From: Alistipes dispar | GTDB taxonomy: Bacteria; Bacteroidota; Bacteroidia; Bacteroidales; Rikenellaceae | DNA: 64,000 nt | Reading direction: 5' to 3' | NCBI RefSeq assembly: GCF_006542685.1 | Contig: NZ_AP019736.1 | Span: forward strand, 2,158,001-2,222,000 | Shown: in pieces, positions 17,456-25,474 of the stretch | How the letters are laid out: each line of letters opens with the position of its first letter | Numbering within the stretch: position 1 is the first letter of the stretch | Notes under the pieces: generated by a model | What the model saw: only the letters and a program-made list of their open reading frames with translations | Databases searched by the model: none | Told to the model about the DNA's origin: nothing | Made by a program: the position numbers and the translations under genes

Positions 17456-19738
17456 TCAGTTGTTGATGTGAATGTTCAGGGTGATGCCCAGCGTGCGGGG
17501 ACGTCCGCACTGGACGAATTCGTTGCCCACGGACTTGAAATAGAAGACGTCGTAGGATGTGCCGGCGAGGTTGCGGCCCCAGAGACCGATCGAATAGCGG
17601 GCGTGTTCGAGGCGCACCGAGGCGTCGAGGAGCGCGTAGAAGGGCTGCGACAGCGAATTGGCTTCGTTCCACCAGATGCGTCCCGTGCCGCGGACGCCGG
17701 CTTGCAGCACGAGGTCGCCCAGCCAGGCGACGCCCGTGGGGAGCGTCCAGACCGCCCGGGCCGAGAAGGTGTGCTGCGGAGCGTAGGGGATGCGGTTGCC
17801 GCCGAAGTCCTCCTGCCCGTCGTCGTAGCGGACGAAGCGGGCGTCGGTGTAGCCGTAGGAGGTGTCGATGCCGAGGTTGCGCCACGGCGTGAACCGGACG
17901 GCGGCTTCGGCTCCGAAGCTGCGCGTGCGGCCCGCGTTGGTCATCAGGCGGCCCGTGGTCGAACCTTCGGGGAAGACGGTGAGCTGCTGGTTGCGGCAGT
18001 CGATCCAGAACAGGGCGAAATCGCCCCGCACGGCCCCCTCCATGCAGGAAAAGTGGCCGCCCAGCTCGTAGTTCCAGCTCTGTTCGGGCTCGTAGGTCAC
18101 CACGTCGTCCACGTCGTACGTGCGGCCGAAACCCATGGCCGCGGTCATCTCCTGCTGGAGCACGTCGGAGAACATCTGGGTGTTGAACCCGCCGGCCTTG
18201 TAGCCTTTGGAGACCGTCAGGTAGAGGTTGCGCACCTCGTCGAAGGCGTAGAGGACGCAGAAGCGGGGCAGCAGCTCCGCGAAGGTGCGTTCGAGCCGCC
18301 CCGCGACCTCGATGGGTTTGTTCAGCGAGGTCGAAACGCCGGTGCGGCGGTCCGTGGCGGTGTAGTTGGCGACGGTCCGGCTGTCGTAGCGCAGCCGCGT
18401 GTGTTCGACGTCGAGACGCAGCCCGGCGGCGAGATGCCAGCGGCCGAGGGTGCAGGCGGATTCGTGGTAGAGGGCGCCCCCTGCGGCGGGGATGCGGAAG
18501 CGGCTTGCCAGCGGCAGTTCCGTGTCGTCCCACGAATAGGTGTAGAGCCCGTCGTGGGCGTTGGCGTTGGCCAGGATCAGCTCCTCGATGCCGGTCTGTT
18601 TGAAGACCACCGGGGCGGACATCGTCGCATGGCGGTAGAAGCCGAAGACCCCGAAGAGCCAGCGGTAGGAACGGTCGTCGCGGGAGCGGAAAACGAGGTC
18701 CTCGGTCAGGGCGTGTTCCGTGCGGGCCTGCCGGAGCGTGAAGTAGGAGAGCGGCAGAAAGTCCTGGTCGAGCGTCATCGCGTCGTCGGAGTACTGGTAC
18801 GAGGTGATCGACGAGACGGAGAAGGCCGCGGCGTCGTAGCGGAGCGTGAGGCCGTCGCTCAGAGTCGTGCGGCGGTAGCCCGAAGGGTCGTTGTAGCGGA
18901 TCTCGCCGGGCCGGATGACGGTCTGTCCGTCGCGGACGATCTCCTCGCCGGCATAGGCGTAGGGATAGCCTCCCTGTTCGAGCACCGAGAAGGAGAGGGA
19001 GTTGTCGAGGCGCAGCCCCTTGCCGTTGCGCCACTGCGTGCGCCAGCGGCCGCCGCCGAACCGTTCCCAGTCGCATTTGCGGCCCGTCGCGAGGTTCTCG
19101 AAAAAGCCTCCGGCACGGGTGTAGTAACCCGAGACGGCCGTGCCCAGCCCGGGTGCGAGTTTCTCGTAGAGCGAAGCCCGGAAACGGTAGCTGTCGCCGC
19201 TGCCGTATTCGGCCGTGAGGCGCACGCCCTGCCAGTCGAGCGGCGAGAGGGTGTAGATGTTGATGACGCCGCCCATCGTGTTGCGGCCGTAGAGGGTCGA
19301 TTGGGGCCCGCGCAGAACCTCGATGCGTTCGACTTCGGCCAGTTCCGTGTCGAAGTTGTCCTTGTTCATCACCGGCACGTTGTCGATGTTCAGCCCCACG
19401 ACCGGCTGGTCGATGCGTGCGCCCAGTCCGCGGACGTAGATCGACGAAGTCATGCGCGACCCGTAGTCGGGGATATGGAGGTTGGGCACGTTCTGCGACA
19501 GATCCCCGAGCGCGACGACGCGGTCGCGCCCGATGGCGCGGCTGCCGATGATCGACGAGGCGACGGGCTGCGAGCGCAGCACCATGCCCTGCTTGATGGC
19601 CGTGACCTGCACCTTGTCCACGACGATCACCGTGTCGGCCGCCTCCGTATCGGGGGCCGGCGAAGGGCTTTTCACGGCGTGCGCCGCGGCCGGAAGGGCC
19701 GGGAGCAGCAGCAATATGGACAGCAACCTGTAACGCAT
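17456..19738 (-). CDS. TonB-dependent outer-membrane receptor
   Basis: A 760-residue receptor starting at MRYRLLSILLLLPALPAAAHA, a signal peptide; ten extra codons upstream are unlikely because they overlap the promoter -7 region. A short region with VDKVQVTAIKQ (possible TonB box zone) leads into the plug domain (about residues 45-150: LSQNVPNLHIPDYG, SIYVRGLGARIDQP, RIEVLRGPQSTLYGRNTMGG), followed by a 22-strand-type barrel. It lacks the N-terminal carboxypeptidase-like domain of SusC proteins, so it is a classical siderophore/vitamin-type receptor rather than a glycan SusC. It sits between a LuxR-type regulator and a small lipoprotein. Substrate not identifiable here. Confidence 0.92.
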   Translation of the reverse strand: MRYRLLSILLLLPALPAAAHAVKSPSPAPDTEAADTVIVVDKVQVTAIKQGMVLRSQPVASSIIGSRAIGRDRVVALGDLSQNVPNLHIPDYGSRMTSSIYVRGLGARIDQPVVGLNIDNVPVMNKDNFDTELAEVERIEVLRGPQSTLYGRNTMGGVINIYTLSPLDWQGVRLTAEYGSGDSYRFRASLYEKLAPGLGTAVSGYYTRAGGFFENLATGRKCDWERFGGGRWRTQWRNGKGLRLDNSLSFSVLEQGGYPYAYAGEEIVRDGQTVIRPGEIRYNDPSGYRRTTLSDGLTLRYDAAAFSVSSITSYQYSDDAMTLDQDFLPLSYFTLRQARTEHALTEDLVFRSRDDRSYRWLFGVFGFYRHATMSAPVVFKQTGIEELILANANAHDGLYTYSWDDTELPLASRFRIPAAGGALYHESACTLGRWHLAAGLRLDVEHTRLRYDSRTVANYTATDRRTGVSTSLNKPIEVAGRLERTFAELLPRFCVLYAFDEVRNLYLTVSKGYKAGGFNTQMFSDVLQQEMTAAMGFGRTYDVDDVVTYEPEQSWNYELGGHFSCMEGAVRGDFALFWIDCRNQQLTVFPEGSTTGRLMTNAGRTRSFGAEAAVRFTPWRNLGIDTSYGYTDARFVRYDDGQEDFGGNRIPYAPQHTFSARAVWTLPTGVAWLGDLVLQAGVRGTGRIWWNEANSLSQPFYALLDASVRLEHARYSIGLWGRNLAGTSYDVFYFKSVGNEFVQCGRPRTLGITLNIHINN

Positions 19739-19765
19739 GATCCGCAAATGGGTCGATCGGGGGTA

Positions 19766-19796
19766 CAAAGTAACGGTTTTATTTTGGTTGCTGCAA
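19766..19796 (-). promoter_or_regulatory. Promoter of the TonB receptor gene
   Basis: On the minus strand TTG (19796-19794), a 20-bp spacer and TTACTTTG (19773-19766) resemble the phylum's -33/-7 promoter, with one mismatch to TAnnTTTG. The start codon at 19738 lies 27 bases downstream. This suggests the receptor can be transcribed apart from the rlmH-luxR genes upstream. Confidence 0.5.
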
Positions 19797-19830
19797 TCCT
19801 AATTTGTGAGGAGACCGTTTTTTCGGGCGG

Positions 19831-20424
19831 TCACATGTCGTCCGTCGGAGCGTAACCCTCCGTCAGCGCATAGACGACCAGCCCCGCGACGGAGCGGATG
19901 CCGAGTTTCTCCATGATGTTGCGGCGATGGGAGATGACGGTCGTCAGGCCGATTCCCAGCCGTTGAGCGATCTGTTTGTTCAGCAGCCCTTCGGCGATGA
20001 GCGTCAGCACTTCGGCCTCACGGTCCGAGAGCGTCTGCGCGGCGTGCGGCGGTGCGGTCAGGGCGTGCTCGGGGCGCCGGGCGCTGCGCTGGAGGCGGAG
20101 CAGGGAGCTGACGAGCCGCTCTTCGGCGGTGCGGACGTCGAGACAGTGCATTCCCCGTGCGGCCAGATGGGGCTCGCCCGACGAGAGAACGATCGTCTTG
20201 TGGCGGCGTTCGCGGAAGAAGGCGGCGTGGGCGACGAAGAGGCGGGCGGTGACGAAGTAGTGGAAGAAGCGCTCCGGGCCGGCGGCCTCGAAGTCCCGGA
20301 ACGAGCCGAAGAGTTCGGTCTCGGCCGCCGGGGCTACCTTTTCGAGGATCGACCTCAGTCCGATGGCCGTCAGGACGTTGGGGGAGAGGATCGCTATGGC
20401 GGGAACTTGTCGCATGACGGTCAT
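19831..20424 (-). CDS. LuxR/NarL-type regulator with a degenerate receiver domain
   Basis: A 197-residue protein. The C-terminal HTH (about residues 130-190: LSDREAEVLTLIAEGLLNKQIAQRLG..., TTVISHRRNIMEKLGI in two pieces) is a clear LuxR/GerE DNA-binding domain. The N-terminal 120 residues have the length and rhythm of a receiver, but the acidic pair is replaced by LSPN and the phosphoacceptor strand reads RLFVAHAAFF without an Asp, so canonical phosphorylation is unlikely. Its ATG overlaps the rlmH stop by 4 bp (ATGA). The TonB receptor starts 92 bp after its stop, making it a candidate regulator of that uptake locus. Confidence 0.85.
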   Translation of the reverse strand: MTVMRQVPAIAILSPNVLTAIGLRSILEKVAPAAETELFGSFRDFEAAGPERFFHYFVTARLFVAHAAFFRERRHKTIVLSSGEPHLAARGMHCLDVRTAEERLVSSLLRLQRSARRPEHALTAPPHAAQTLSDREAEVLTLIAEGLLNKQIAQRLGIGLTTVISHRRNIMEKLGIRSVAGLVVYALTEGYAPTDDM

Positions 20425-20894
20425 TCGTGGTGGTAGGGTTCGTTGCGCAGGATCGTGAAGGCGCGGTAGATCTGTTCGGCGAAGATCGCACGGACGATCT
20501 GGTGCGAGAAGGTCATGCGCGAGAGCGAGATGCGGGCGTCGGCTCGGGCATAGACCGCCTCGGAGAAGCCGTAGGGACCGCCGATGACCAGCACGAGACG
20601 TTTCGGCCCGCTGTTGAGGCGTTTCTGGAGCCAGAGGGCGAACTCCACCGAGCGGAACTCCTCGCCCCGTTCGTCGAGCAGCGCGACGAAATCGCCCTCG
20701 GCCGTCTGGCGCAGGATCGCCTCGCCCTCGGCCGCGGCCTGCTGACGGGGCGTGAGCTTGCGCGTGTTGCGCACGTCGGGAAGCGTCGTGACGGAGAACT
20801 TGCAGTAGAAGTTCACCCGCCGGGCGTACATTTCGACCAGCGCGGCGACCTCCTTCGAGTCGGTCTTTCCTATGGCGAGCAGTTCGATGGTCAT
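20421..20894 (-). CDS. rlmH: 23S rRNA (pseudouridine1915-N3)-methyltransferase
   Basis: A SPOUT-class methyltransferase that modifies helix 69 of 23S rRNA in assembled ribosomes. The protein is 157 residues, the standard size. The knot region is visible: RLVLVIGGPYGFSEAVY near residue 104 and ISLSRMTFSHQIVRAIFAEQ, ending in the conserved AFTILRNEPYHHE tail that completes the SAM pocket. Its stop overlaps the regulator's start (ATGA). This adjacency is an arrangement rather than evidence of shared function. Confidence 0.96.
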   Translation of the reverse strand: MTIELLAIGKTDSKEVAALVEMYARRVNFYCKFSVTTLPDVRNTRKLTPRQQAAAEGEAILRQTAEGDFVALLDERGEEFRSVEFALWLQKRLNSGPKRLVLVIGGPYGFSEAVYARADARISLSRMTFSHQIVRAIFAEQIYRAFTILRNEPYHHE

Positions 20895-21005
20895 GGTTTT
20901 CCGTTTTGCGTGTCGGGAGGGGAGGATGCGCCGGCCTCCTTTACAGAGCGGCGTTTCGGAGCCGGGCCCCGCGCGTTCCGCCCGTCCGCACGGGGCCCCG
21001 CCGGA

Positions 21006-22343
21006 TCAGAGGTCCGTGTTCCATTCGCCGTCGGCGTCGCCGTAGATCACCGGACGCGACGGTTCGACCGACCTGAGCCATTCGTAGGCCTTATACATAT
21101 TGTATCCGTTGCCCGAGGGGCTGCCCAGGTCGTAGGCCACCACGCAGGTGAAGTTGCGCGAACGGTAGTACATGGCCCGGACCCGCTCGAGGTACTCGTC
21201 GGCCAGTGCGGGGTCGTTCGAGGGCGTACCGCCCACGCGGCGGTCGTCGCGCCGCTCGGGGGCGTCGATGGCGGCCCGGTCGATCACGTAGAGTCCCGTC
21301 CGGTCGCAGAGGTCGTAGAACCACGCCGGCTGAGGGAAGTCGGGGCAGACGGTGTTCTTGCCCTGCGCCTTGAGCGCTTTCAGCTCGGCGAGGGTCGTCT
21401 CGGGATCGGCCGCGGCGTTGTAGGAGGCGCGGACGAGCTGCAACTCCCTGCCCAGCCGCATCGGGCGGCCCTCCTCCAGTTCGGTCCGGCCGAATCCGAT
21501 CCGCAGGGGCATGTACTCCTTGTAAACGCCGTCGCGGCGCGTGAAGAGCATCACCTTGTAAAGGGGCGGCGTCTTGCCGCCGGCCTTCCACTCGTTGTCG
21601 TAGGAGCCGTAGATGAAGGGGCTGAAACGCACCGTATCGACCGAACGGCCCGGGATCGAGACTTCGCGCATGTTGAAGTCGAGCAACTTGCCCTGCGGCG
21701 AGTAGATGTCGTATCCGACGGTCACCTTCTCGTCGTAGTTGAAGGCGTTCTGGGCGACGATGGCCAGCTCCAGGACGCCGAACCTGCGGGTCGAGTCGGG
21801 CACGAGGGCGATCTCGAAGTCGCGGATCGAACGTTTGTTCTGGTAGTAGAGGTAGCTGTTCGCGAAGGCTTCGCGCCGGGGCGTCGCGGGGTTGATCTGC
21901 GGCGTCGCGCTCGGGCGCAGGACCAGGCGGATGTCGTTGGCTCCCTGCCGGATGTAGGGCGAGACGGCGAACTCGGCGGGTGTCGCGGGATCCTCGACTT
22001 CGGCCACGGGGCGGTCGTTGATCCAGAGCGAGTAGGCCGATCCGACGTTCTCCAGGTGGAGGTAGATCACCCCGTCGGTCCAGGCGTAGGGAATGTCGAG
22101 GGTCGCGCCCGATACGGCCATGTCGCCGGCCGCGGCCATCTGCCGCGGCGAGAAGGCGAGGTAGTAGCCGCCCGCCTCGCGGTTGCGGGCCTCGGCGTCG
22201 CGGCGCGTATCGTAGGGAATGACCTCGGTGCGGTGAATGCGTCCCGCCTCGTCGATTCTCACGGCGGAGGATTCCCCGTAGTCCTGCGCCGCTGCGGCCA
22301 GCGCCGAGAGGGCGAGGGCCGCTGTCGTTATCGTTCGTTTCAT
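21006..22343 (-). CDS. Secreted glycoside hydrolase family 2-like protein lacking the catalytic acid/base (probable pseudoenzyme)
   Basis: A 445-residue secreted protein; the start at 22343 gives the signal peptide MKRTITTAALALSALAAAAQ. It follows GH2 beta-galactosidase architecture: a jelly-roll (YLHLENVGSAYSLWINDRPV, about 120-140), an Ig-like domain with EIALVPDSTRRFGVLEL, then the start of a TIM barrel (GLYVIDRAAIDAPERR, about 351). Where active GH2 enzymes have LGNESGxG, this protein has LGSPSGNG, so the acid/base Glu is Pro409. It then ends at ...SRPVIYGDADGEWNTDL, before the nucleophile region, about half the length of LacZ-type enzymes. It is probably non-catalytic, perhaps glycan-binding. 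Transcribed divergently from asnS. Confidence 0.7.
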   Translation of the reverse strand: MKRTITTAALALSALAAAAQDYGESSAVRIDEAGRIHRTEVIPYDTRRDAEARNREAGGYYLAFSPRQMAAAGDMAVSGATLDIPYAWTDGVIYLHLENVGSAYSLWINDRPVAEVEDPATPAEFAVSPYIRQGANDIRLVLRPSATPQINPATPRREAFANSYLYYQNKRSIRDFEIALVPDSTRRFGVLELAIVAQNAFNYDEKVTVGYDIYSPQGKLLDFNMREVSIPGRSVDTVRFSPFIYGSYDNEWKAGGKTPPLYKVMLFTRRDGVYKEYMPLRIGFGRTELEEGRPMRLGRELQLVRASYNAAADPETTLAELKALKAQGKNTVCPDFPQPAWFYDLCDRTGLYVIDRAAIDAPERRDDRRVGGTPSNDPALADEYLERVRAMYYRSRNFTCVVAYDLGSPSGNGYNMYKAYEWLRSVEPSRPVIYGDADGEWNTDL

Positions 22344-22373
22344 CGGAGTCCGGATTCGGTTCGTGAGTACGTG

Positions 22374-22419
22374 CAAAGGTACTTTTTTTTTGCCAAATCG
22401 CAAATTATGGCTAACTTTG
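22374..22419. promoter_or_regulatory. Interdigitated divergent promoters for asnS and the GH2-like gene
   Basis: On the plus strand TTTG (22389-22392), 19 bp, TAACTTTG (22412-22419) reads toward asnS. On the minus strand TTTG (22404-22401), 19 bp, TACCTTTG (22381-22374) reads toward the GH2-like gene. Both match the Bacteroidota consensus exactly, and each -33 box lies inside the other's spacer, so the two promoters probably exclude each other. Confidence 0.8.
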
Positions 22420-22462
22420 TCAATTCGGAAAAATACCCTGAAACAGGATTAAAACAGATAAT

Positions 22463-23851
22463 ATGAAAACGCAGAGAATCGTAGAAATTCTGAAGTCCGG
22501 AGCCGTGGACTCCGACGTGGTGGTCAAAGGCTGGGTGCGTACCAAGCGCGGAAACAAGAACGTGGCCTTCATTGCCCTGAACGACGGGTCGTGCGTTGCG
22601 AACATACAGGTGGTGGTCGATTTGCAGAAGATCGCCGAAGAGCGGCTCAAACCCGTGACCACGGGGGCCTGCATCCGTGTGGACGGCCGGCTTGTGGCCT
22701 CGCCCGGCTCGGGGCAGGGCGTCGAGGTGCAGGCTTCGGACATCGAGATCTACGGCACGGCCGATCCCGACAGCTACCCCCTGCAGAAGAAGGGCCACTC
22801 GCTGGAGTTCCTGCGCGACATCGCCTACCTGCGTCCGCGCACCAACACCTTCGGCGCCGTGCTCCGCATCCGTCACGCCATGGCCTACGCCATCCACGAG
22901 TATTTCAACCGGAACGGCTTCTACTATTTCCACACCCCGATCATCACCGCTTCGGACTGCGAAGGCGCCGGGGCCATGTTCCAGGTGACGACGCTCGATT
23001 TGAACGATGTCCCCCGCAATGCCGAGGGAGAGGTGGACTACACGAAGGACTTCTTCGGCAAGTCGTGCAATCTCACGGTGTCGGGACAGCTCGAGGGCGA
23101 GCTGGGCGCGCTGTCGCTGGGACGCATCTACACCTTCGGTCCCACGTTCCGCGCCGAGAACTCCAATACGCCGCGCCATGCGTCGGAGTTCTGGATGATC
23201 GAGCCCGAGGCGGCGTTCTACGACCTGGAGGACAACATGGAGCTGGCCGAGGACTTCCTCAAGTACCTGATCCGCTATGCGCTGGAGCACTGCCGCGAGG
23301 ACCTCGAGTTCATGAACAAGATGTGGAATCCGGGGCTGCTGGAGCGGCTGGGCTTCGTGCTGGAGAACGACTTCAAGCGCCTCGACTACACCGAAGGCAT
23401 CGAAATACTGAAGGCTTCGGGCCGCAAGTTCGAATTTCCCTGCGACTGGGGCTGCGACCTGCAGTCGGAGCACGAGCGTTACCTCGTGGAGGAGCACTTC
23501 AAGCGTCCGGTCATCCTGATCAACTACCCGAAGGATATCAAGGCCTTCTACATGAAACAGAACGACGACGGCCGCACGGTACGCGCTATGGACGTATTGT
23601 TCCCCGGAATCGGCGAAATCATCGGCGGTTCGGAGCGCGAGGCCGATTACGGCAAGCTTCATGCACGGGTCGCCGAATTAGGCATGAGCGAGAAGGAACT
23701 CTGGTGGTATCTCGACACCCGCCGCTGGGGATCGGCTCCCCACTCGGGCTTCGGGCTGGGCTTCGACCGGCTGCTGCTCTTCGTGACGGGCATGACCAAC
23801 ATCCGTGACGTGCAGCCTTTCCCGCGCACGCCGCAGCATGCCGATTTTTAA
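22463..23851 (+). CDS. asnS: Asparaginyl-tRNA synthetase
   Basis: Charges tRNA-Asn directly. The 462-residue protein has the N-terminal OB-fold anticodon domain (VVVKGWVRTKRGNKNVAFI) and the class II catalytic core: TFGPTFRAENSNTPRHASEF (motif 2 region) and GFGLGFDRLLLFVTGM (motif 3). The KNVAFIALNDGS and NTPRHASEFWMIEPE stretches favour AsnRS over AspRS. Leader is short and AT-rich, with the promoter described just upstream. The gap to rpoN (113 bp) contains no further gene. Confidence 0.97.
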   Translation: MKTQRIVEILKSGAVDSDVVVKGWVRTKRGNKNVAFIALNDGSCVANIQVVVDLQKIAEERLKPVTTGACIRVDGRLVASPGSGQGVEVQASDIEIYGTADPDSYPLQKKGHSLEFLRDIAYLRPRTNTFGAVLRIRHAMAYAIHEYFNRNGFYYFHTPIITASDCEGAGAMFQVTTLDLNDVPRNAEGEVDYTKDFFGKSCNLTVSGQLEGELGALSLGRIYTFGPTFRAENSNTPRHASEFWMIEPEAAFYDLEDNMELAEDFLKYLIRYALEHCREDLEFMNKMWNPGLLERLGFVLENDFKRLDYTEGIEILKASGRKFEFPCDWGCDLQSEHERYLVEEHFKRPVILINYPKDIKAFYMKQNDDGRTVRAMDVLFPGIGEIIGGSEREADYGKLHARVAELGMSEKELWWYLDTRRWGSAPHSGFGLGFDRLLLFVTGMTNIRDVQPFPRTPQHADF

Positions 23852-23964
23852 GACGGACACCCGAACGATGAAGAGACCAGATTGGAATGAACGACCGCAC
23901 GGCGGGGCTTCCGACGGTTCGGCCCGGCGAACGGCGATTGTGAAATTCTAAATTTGGACCCATT

Positions 23965-25386
23965 ATGGCTATCAATCAGAAACAGGTACTTTCCCTTCAG
24001 CAGAAACTCTCTCCGCAGCAGATCCAGATGATCAAGCTGCTGGAACTGCCCGCCGTGCAGCTCGAACAGCGCATTAAGCAGGAGATCGAGGAGAACATCG
24101 TGCTGGAGGAAGAGGAGCATGCCTCCGACGAGGAGGAGCAGCCCCAGCAGATCTCCGTGGACGAATACCTGCGCGAGGACGACACGCCTTCGTACAAGAG
24201 CCGCATCAACAACTATTCGAAGGACGACAAGCAGCGGCCGGTCTATCTCACCGAAGGACGTTCGCTGCCGGAGTACCTGCTCGAGCAGTTGGGCTATCGC
24301 AATCTCTCGGAGCGCGACATGAAGCTGGCGACCTACCTCGTCGGGAGCATCGACGAGGACGGTTATCTGCGCCGCGACCTGGAATCGGTGGCCGACGACA
24401 TCGCCTTCACGGTGGGCATCGAGACCTCGGCCGGAGAGCTGGAGCGGCTGCTCGGGATCATTCACGAACTGGAGCCCGCGGGCATCGGCGCGCGCGATCT
24501 GAGGGAGTGTCTGCTCCTGCAGATGGCTCAGCAGCCGATGGACACCCGCCCCAAGCGGCTGGCGCGGAAGATTCTGACGAACTATTTCGACGAGTTCGTC
24601 AAGAAGCATTACGAGAAGCTCATGTCGCGGTTGCAGATTTCGGAGGACGACTTCCGGGACGCGATCGCCGAGATCAAGCGCCTCTCGCCCAAGCCCGGCA
24701 ACCTTTATGTCGAGGGCGGAACCGACACGACGCCCTATATCGTGCCGGACTTCCTGCTCGACTACCAGGACGGGCATTTCCAGTTGTCGCTCAACTCCTA
24801 CAACGTGCCCGAGGTGCGCATCAACCGCCGCTATATGGACATGATCCGGGAGATGGTCGGCTCGGGCGGGCTGGTCCGCGAGAAGGACCGGGAGGCGGTG
24901 CAGTTCGTCAAGAGCAAGATCGACTCGGCGAAGTGGTTCATTTCGGCCATCAAGCAGCGGCACGATACGCTGATGCGCACGATGCAGACCATTCTGGACT
25001 ACCAGCAGGAGTATTTCAAGGACGGGGACAAGTCCAAGCTGCGGCCGATGATCCTCAAGGACATCGCCGACCGCACGGGGCTCGACGTCTCGACCATTTC
25101 GCGCGTGGTGAACAGCAAGTACGTGCAGACGCAGTTCGGGATCATCCTGCTTAAGTCGCTCTTCTCGGAGGCGATGCAGACCGATTCGGGCGAGGAGGTG
25201 TCGAGCTACGAGATCAAGAACATCCTGCAGGAGTGCATCGACGAGGAGGACAAGCGCAAGCCGCTCACGGACGAGACGCTGATGGACATTCTCAACGCGA
25301 AGGGCTACCGCATCGCCCGCCGCACGGTGGCCAAATACCGCGAGATGCTCGGCATTCCGGTCGCGCGGCTGCGCAAACAGATATGA
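23965..25386 (+). CDS. rpoN: RNA polymerase sigma-54 factor
   Basis: Sigma-54 directs transcription at -24/-12 promoters with AAA+ activators. The 473-residue protein carries the Gln-rich activator-interacting region at the N-terminus (SLQQKLSPQQIQMIKLLELP, residues 10-29), an acidic linker, the core-binding domain (DEDGYLRRDLE, GARDLRECLLLQ) and the HTH region (DRTGLDVSTISRVVNSKYVQ). The RpoN box near the end reads ARRTVAKYREMLGIPVARLR, close to the canonical ARRTVAKYRE motif. A TAAATTTG at 23949 resembles a -7 box but no good -33 element is spaced to it. No sigma-54 activator gene is seen in this window. Confidence 0.97.
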   Translation: MAINQKQVLSLQQKLSPQQIQMIKLLELPAVQLEQRIKQEIEENIVLEEEEHASDEEEQPQQISVDEYLREDDTPSYKSRINNYSKDDKQRPVYLTEGRSLPEYLLEQLGYRNLSERDMKLATYLVGSIDEDGYLRRDLESVADDIAFTVGIETSAGELERLLGIIHELEPAGIGARDLRECLLLQMAQQPMDTRPKRLARKILTNYFDEFVKKHYEKLMSRLQISEDDFRDAIAEIKRLSPKPGNLYVEGGTDTTPYIVPDFLLDYQDGHFQLSLNSYNVPEVRINRRYMDMIREMVGSGGLVREKDREAVQFVKSKIDSAKWFISAIKQRHDTLMRTMQTILDYQQEYFKDGDKSKLRPMILKDIADRTGLDVSTISRVVNSKYVQTQFGIILLKSLFSEAMQTDSGEEVSSYEIKNILQECIDEEDKRKPLTDETLMDILNAKGYRIARRTVAKYREMLGIPVARLRKQI

Positions 25387-25474
25387 GTATGAACGGGCGG
25401 GAAGACCGCCTGCGGAGAATTTTCACGGACGACGGCGCACCGCGGCGCGCCGGAAGACATAAACCGAATCCGGA

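Noticed and set aside
14187..19076. A 1629-residue open frame on the minus strand across three genes
   Set aside because: It is a shadow frame of the LtaS-like, nadC, lipoprotein and TonB receptor genes. The product is Arg/Pro/His-rich low complexity, and the true frames show clear families.
14825..19855. A 1676-residue open frame on the plus strand
   Set aside because: Antisense shadow caused by the GC-rich codon pattern; no domain is seen and it is fully opposite good genes.
20960..21003. GGGCCCCG inverted repeat after the GH2-like gene
   Set aside because: Only an 8-bp stem with a long loop and no T-run; too weak to call a terminator.
23949..23956. TAAATTTG before rpoN as a promoter
   Set aside because: No -33 element at 19-21 bp; the leader would be only a few bases. 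Kept as a note only.
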